The notes beneath the pieces were generated by a model. It had not been told where the DNA came from. It was given only the letters and a program-made list of their open reading frames with translations, and searched no databases. 9,258 bases of DNA from Alphaproteobacteria bacterium (lineage in GTDB: Bacteria; Pseudomonadota; Alphaproteobacteria; UBA8366; GCA-2717185): positions 1 through 9,258 of the forward strand of contig JAESSL010000173.1 in the NCBI GenBank assembly GCA_016764135.1, read 5' to 3'. Positions 7,271 to 9,258 of the stretch are shown here, piece by piece; position 1 is the first letter of the stretch; every line of letters starts with the position of its first letter. A program made the translations under genes and the position numbers.

Positions 7271-7492
7271 GAACCGGCGGCGCGCTTTCCTGTAAGTTCT
7301 AAAAATTCTTCAAGTCTAAATTTCCGAAGGCTACGGCGGCACCTTACCCCAGCTTTTCAAAACCGTAAATATCTGGCATTTAGCCGTCGAGAAGCGTTAA
7401 AGTTTTTGAACCGTCGTGATAAGACGAACAGGGAACAAGCGAGTACGCCTTTTGGCGACCCTTTGGGGGCTCACACAGCGGAGTTGAAATCT
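7271..7492. promoter_or_regulatory. Divergent intergenic region between the ABC transporter and glycosyltransferase
   Basis: This 222-bp gap must hold the leader of the minus-strand ABC gene and probably a promoter for the plus-strand glycosyltransferase. It is more AT-rich than its flanks at 7300-7410. I see no convincing -35/-10 pair, operator palindrome or riboswitch fold. Only the ribosome-binding site GGAG at 7480-7483, which sets the glycosyltransferase start, is clear. The frame upstream of 7493 is open but does not look like protein. Confidence 0.45.
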
Positions 7493-8722
7493 ATGCAGCA
7501 AAAGGCGCAACCGCGTGTGCTCATATATAGCCACGACACCTTTGGCCTTGGACATCTTCGCCGCTGCAGCGCGATTGCGCACGCTTTGTGCGAGCAAAAC
7601 GAAGACCTGTCCGTTCTGATTTTATCCGGATCGCCGATTATCGGCAGTTTCGATTTTCGGTCCCGCGTCGATTTTGTCCGGGTTCCGGGCGTCATCAAGC
7701 TGCGGAACGGCGAATATACGTCGCTAACGCTGCCCATGGCCGTTGACGACACCATCGCCATGCGCGCCTCCATCATCCAACACACCGCCGCTTTCTTCGA
7801 CCCCGATATCTTTATTGTTGATAAAGAGCCGCTCGGGCTGCGGGGGGAGCTCGCAGACACGCTGGAGATCCTGAAAGAACGCGGCGCGCATATCGTGCTG
7901 GGCCTGCGCGACGTTCTGGATGAACCGCGCCTGCTGGCCCCGGAATGGAAACGCAAAAACGCCATCCCGGCGCTTGAAAAATATTACGATGAAATTTGGG
8001 TTTATGGCCTGCCGCAAATTTGCGAACCGTTGGCCGGAATCGATTTACCGGACTCGCTCCGCCGAAAACTGACCTACACCGGGTATTTACGCCGGTTCGA
8101 GAGTACCGCACCCGTCGGCCAACCCGCGCTGACCAAAAGCGACCAACCCTACATTCTGGTTACGCCCGGCGGCGGCGGCGATGGCGAAGTTCTCGTCGAT
8201 TGGGTCTTACGCGCTCATGAAGCCGACCCGGATATACCCAACGCCTCCATGATTGTTCTGGGACCGTTTATGAATTCGGAACGACGGTCTGAATTCATCG
8301 CCCGCGCCGACGCGCTGGACATGGTCGAGGCCATAACCTTCGAAGCTCATATGGAAAGCCTGATCGCGCGCGCCGCGGGGATTGTGGCGATGGGCGGATA
8401 CAACACCTTTTGTGAAATCCTGTCCTTCGACAAAAAAGCCCTCATCGTACCGCGCACAGAGCCGCGACTGGAACAATTCATCCGCGCCAGTCGCGCTGAG
8501 GATCTCGGCCTGGTCGCCATGTTATGCGACGATGGCGTCCGCGCGGCGGAAACCATGGCGACGGCGTTGCGACAATTGCCGCAGCAAAACTCACCCTCGG
8601 ATATTGTCGTGCCAGGACTCCTCGACGGGCTGGACAATATCGATATTCTGACCCGGCGCATTCTGCAAAATCAGACAAAACCCGCCCGGCCAAAAATCGC
8701 CGTCGCGCGCCGCCAAGCCTAG
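7493..8722 (+). CDS. Predicted glycosyltransferase, GT28/MurG-like (COG4671 type)
   Basis: A 409-residue GT-B fold enzyme expected to transfer a sugar from a nucleotide-sugar donor in the cytoplasm or at the inner membrane face. The N-terminal domain opens with RVLIYSHDTFGLGHLRRC (residues 8-25), the Gly-rich acceptor-side loop of this group. The C-terminal donor domain has YILVTPGGGGDG (220-231) and a MurG-like segment from VAMGGYNTFCEIL (298-310) to ALIVPRTEPRLEQFIRA (316-332). There is no signal peptide or membrane helix. The ATG at 7493 is preferred over the open frame upstream because GGAG lies 9 bases before it and the homologous fold starts there. A second glycosyltransferase starts 49 bp downstream, suggesting an operon. 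Donor and acceptor cannot be deduced; it is not murG itself. Confidence 0.88.
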   Translation: MQQKAQPRVLIYSHDTFGLGHLRRCSAIAHALCEQNEDLSVLILSGSPIIGSFDFRSRVDFVRVPGVIKLRNGEYTSLTLPMAVDDTIAMRASIIQHTAAFFDPDIFIVDKEPLGLRGELADTLEILKERGAHIVLGLRDVLDEPRLLAPEWKRKNAIPALEKYYDEIWVYGLPQICEPLAGIDLPDSLRRKLTYTGYLRRFESTAPVGQPALTKSDQPYILVTPGGGGDGEVLVDWVLRAHEADPDIPNASMIVLGPFMNSERRSEFIARADALDMVEAITFEAHMESLIARAAGIVAMGGYNTFCEILSFDKKALIVPRTEPRLEQFIRASRAEDLGLVAMLCDDGVRAAETMATALRQLPQQNSPSDIVVPGLLDGLDNIDILTRRILQNQTKPARPKIAVARRQA

Positions 8723-8771
8723 AGCGGCGCTGCAACAAATTCAGCGTAAAATGGATTGTTAAGTAAACGAT

Positions 8772-9258
8772 ATGGCCGTCGCATTCGTTTTAAAAGGGTA
8801 CCCGAGACTGTCGGAAACCTTTATCGCACAGGAAATACTGGCGCTGGAACAACGCGGAATCGACATTCGCATCGTCTCATTGCGCCATCCCACGGATACC
8901 GACACTCACCCCATCCACCGGGAAATCCGCGCGCCCGTTTTGTATCTTCCGGAATATTTGCACGACGCTCCCGGCCGCACCGCACGCGCCGTCATGGCGA
9001 TACGCAAACGACCCGGTTTCGCCAAAGCGTTTGCAATCTGGCGCGGCGACCTGCGACGGGACTTCACCCGCAACCGCGTGCGCCGGTTTGGTCAGGCCTG
9101 CGTTCTGGCGCATGAATTGCCCGCTGATGTGGACTGCCTGCACGCACATTTTCTGCACACGCCCGCCTCCGTTACGCGATACGCCGCCATTATGGCCGAG
9201 TTACCATGGAGCGGGTCAGCGCACGCCAAGGATATCTGGACGACGCCGGTCTGGGAAA
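8772..9258 (+). CDS. GT4-like glycosyltransferase, N-terminal part (cut by window end)
   Basis: An open frame from the ATG at 8772 runs without a stop to the window edge (162 codons). It starts VAFVLKGYPRLSETFIAQEI, the characteristic opening of GT4-family enzymes that act on polysaccharides or glycolipids, where PRLSETF is the conserved loop. LHAHFLHTPASVTRYAA (123-139) and SGSAHAKDIW (147-156) match the second half of the N-terminal GT-B domain, the latter being close to the SxHAKDI motif common in this group. The donor-binding domain lies beyond the window. No strong Shine-Dalgarno site is seen before the start. It is likely co-transcribed with the preceding glycosyltransferase, forming a two-enzyme glycan assembly unit; the product is unknown. 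Confidence 0.87.
   Translation, partial: MAVAFVLKGYPRLSETFIAQEILALEQRGIDIRIVSLRHPTDTDTHPIHREIRAPVLYLPEYLHDAPGRTARAVMAIRKRPGFAKAFAIWRGDLRRDFTRNRVRRFGQACVLAHELPADVDCLHAHFLHTPASVTRYAAIMAELPWSGSAHAKDIWTTPVWE

Noticed and set aside
7223..7492. 90-codon N-terminal extension of the first glycosyltransferase
   Set aside because: It overlaps the ABC gene start and the promoter region and shows no protein-like pattern; GGAG precedes the ATG at 7493.

Overview
The window looks like a chromosomal segment of an alphaproteobacterium, probably Rhodospirillales-like. This rests on protein character and gene order (ftsK tail, lolA, an exonuclease III gene, a small cyclic-nucleotide-binding protein, an unusual large ABC transporter), on GC-rich codon use, and on Shine-Dalgarno sites at several starts. 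The assignment is from family knowledge, not a database search. No RNA gene, insertion sequence, CRISPR array or phage gene was seen.

Layout. A plus-strand block covers 1-3383: the end of ftsK (DNA translocase), lolA (periplasmic lipoprotein carrier), a class-I glutamine amidotransferase of the PuuD/peptidase C26 type, a fumarylacetoacetate hydrolase (FAH) family protein and xth (exonuclease III). Spacings are short (overlap, 88, 61 and 44 bp), so co-transcription is plausible. A minus-strand block follows, convergent with xth. It has a cyclic-nucleotide-binding protein with a SAM-dependent methyltransferase 34 bp downstream of it (3448-4441), and a very large ABC exporter gene (4605-7270). 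From 7493 the strand switches again. Two glycosyltransferases, a GT28/MurG-like one and a GT4-like one cut by the window end, diverge from the ABC transporter across a 222 bp gap.

Three genes carry apparent lesions. lolA has an in-frame TAA at 407-409 where a Tyr codon fits. The ABC gene lacks one base in a G run at 5559-5561; restoring it joins two reading frames into one 888-residue protein. The methyltransferase has a 26-bp perfect tandem duplication that shifts the frame of its last codons. All other genes read cleanly. These may be real decay, strain variants, or assembly/sequencing errors; reads would settle it.

The most unusual object is the ABC protein. Its membrane domain is ordinary, but its nucleotide-binding domain has substitutions at nearly every catalytic motif and holds about 335 residues between Q-loop and signature, including a duplicated module of about 43 residues. 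Its divergent pairing with two glycosyltransferases suggests, as inference only, a role in making or exporting a cell-envelope glycoconjugate.
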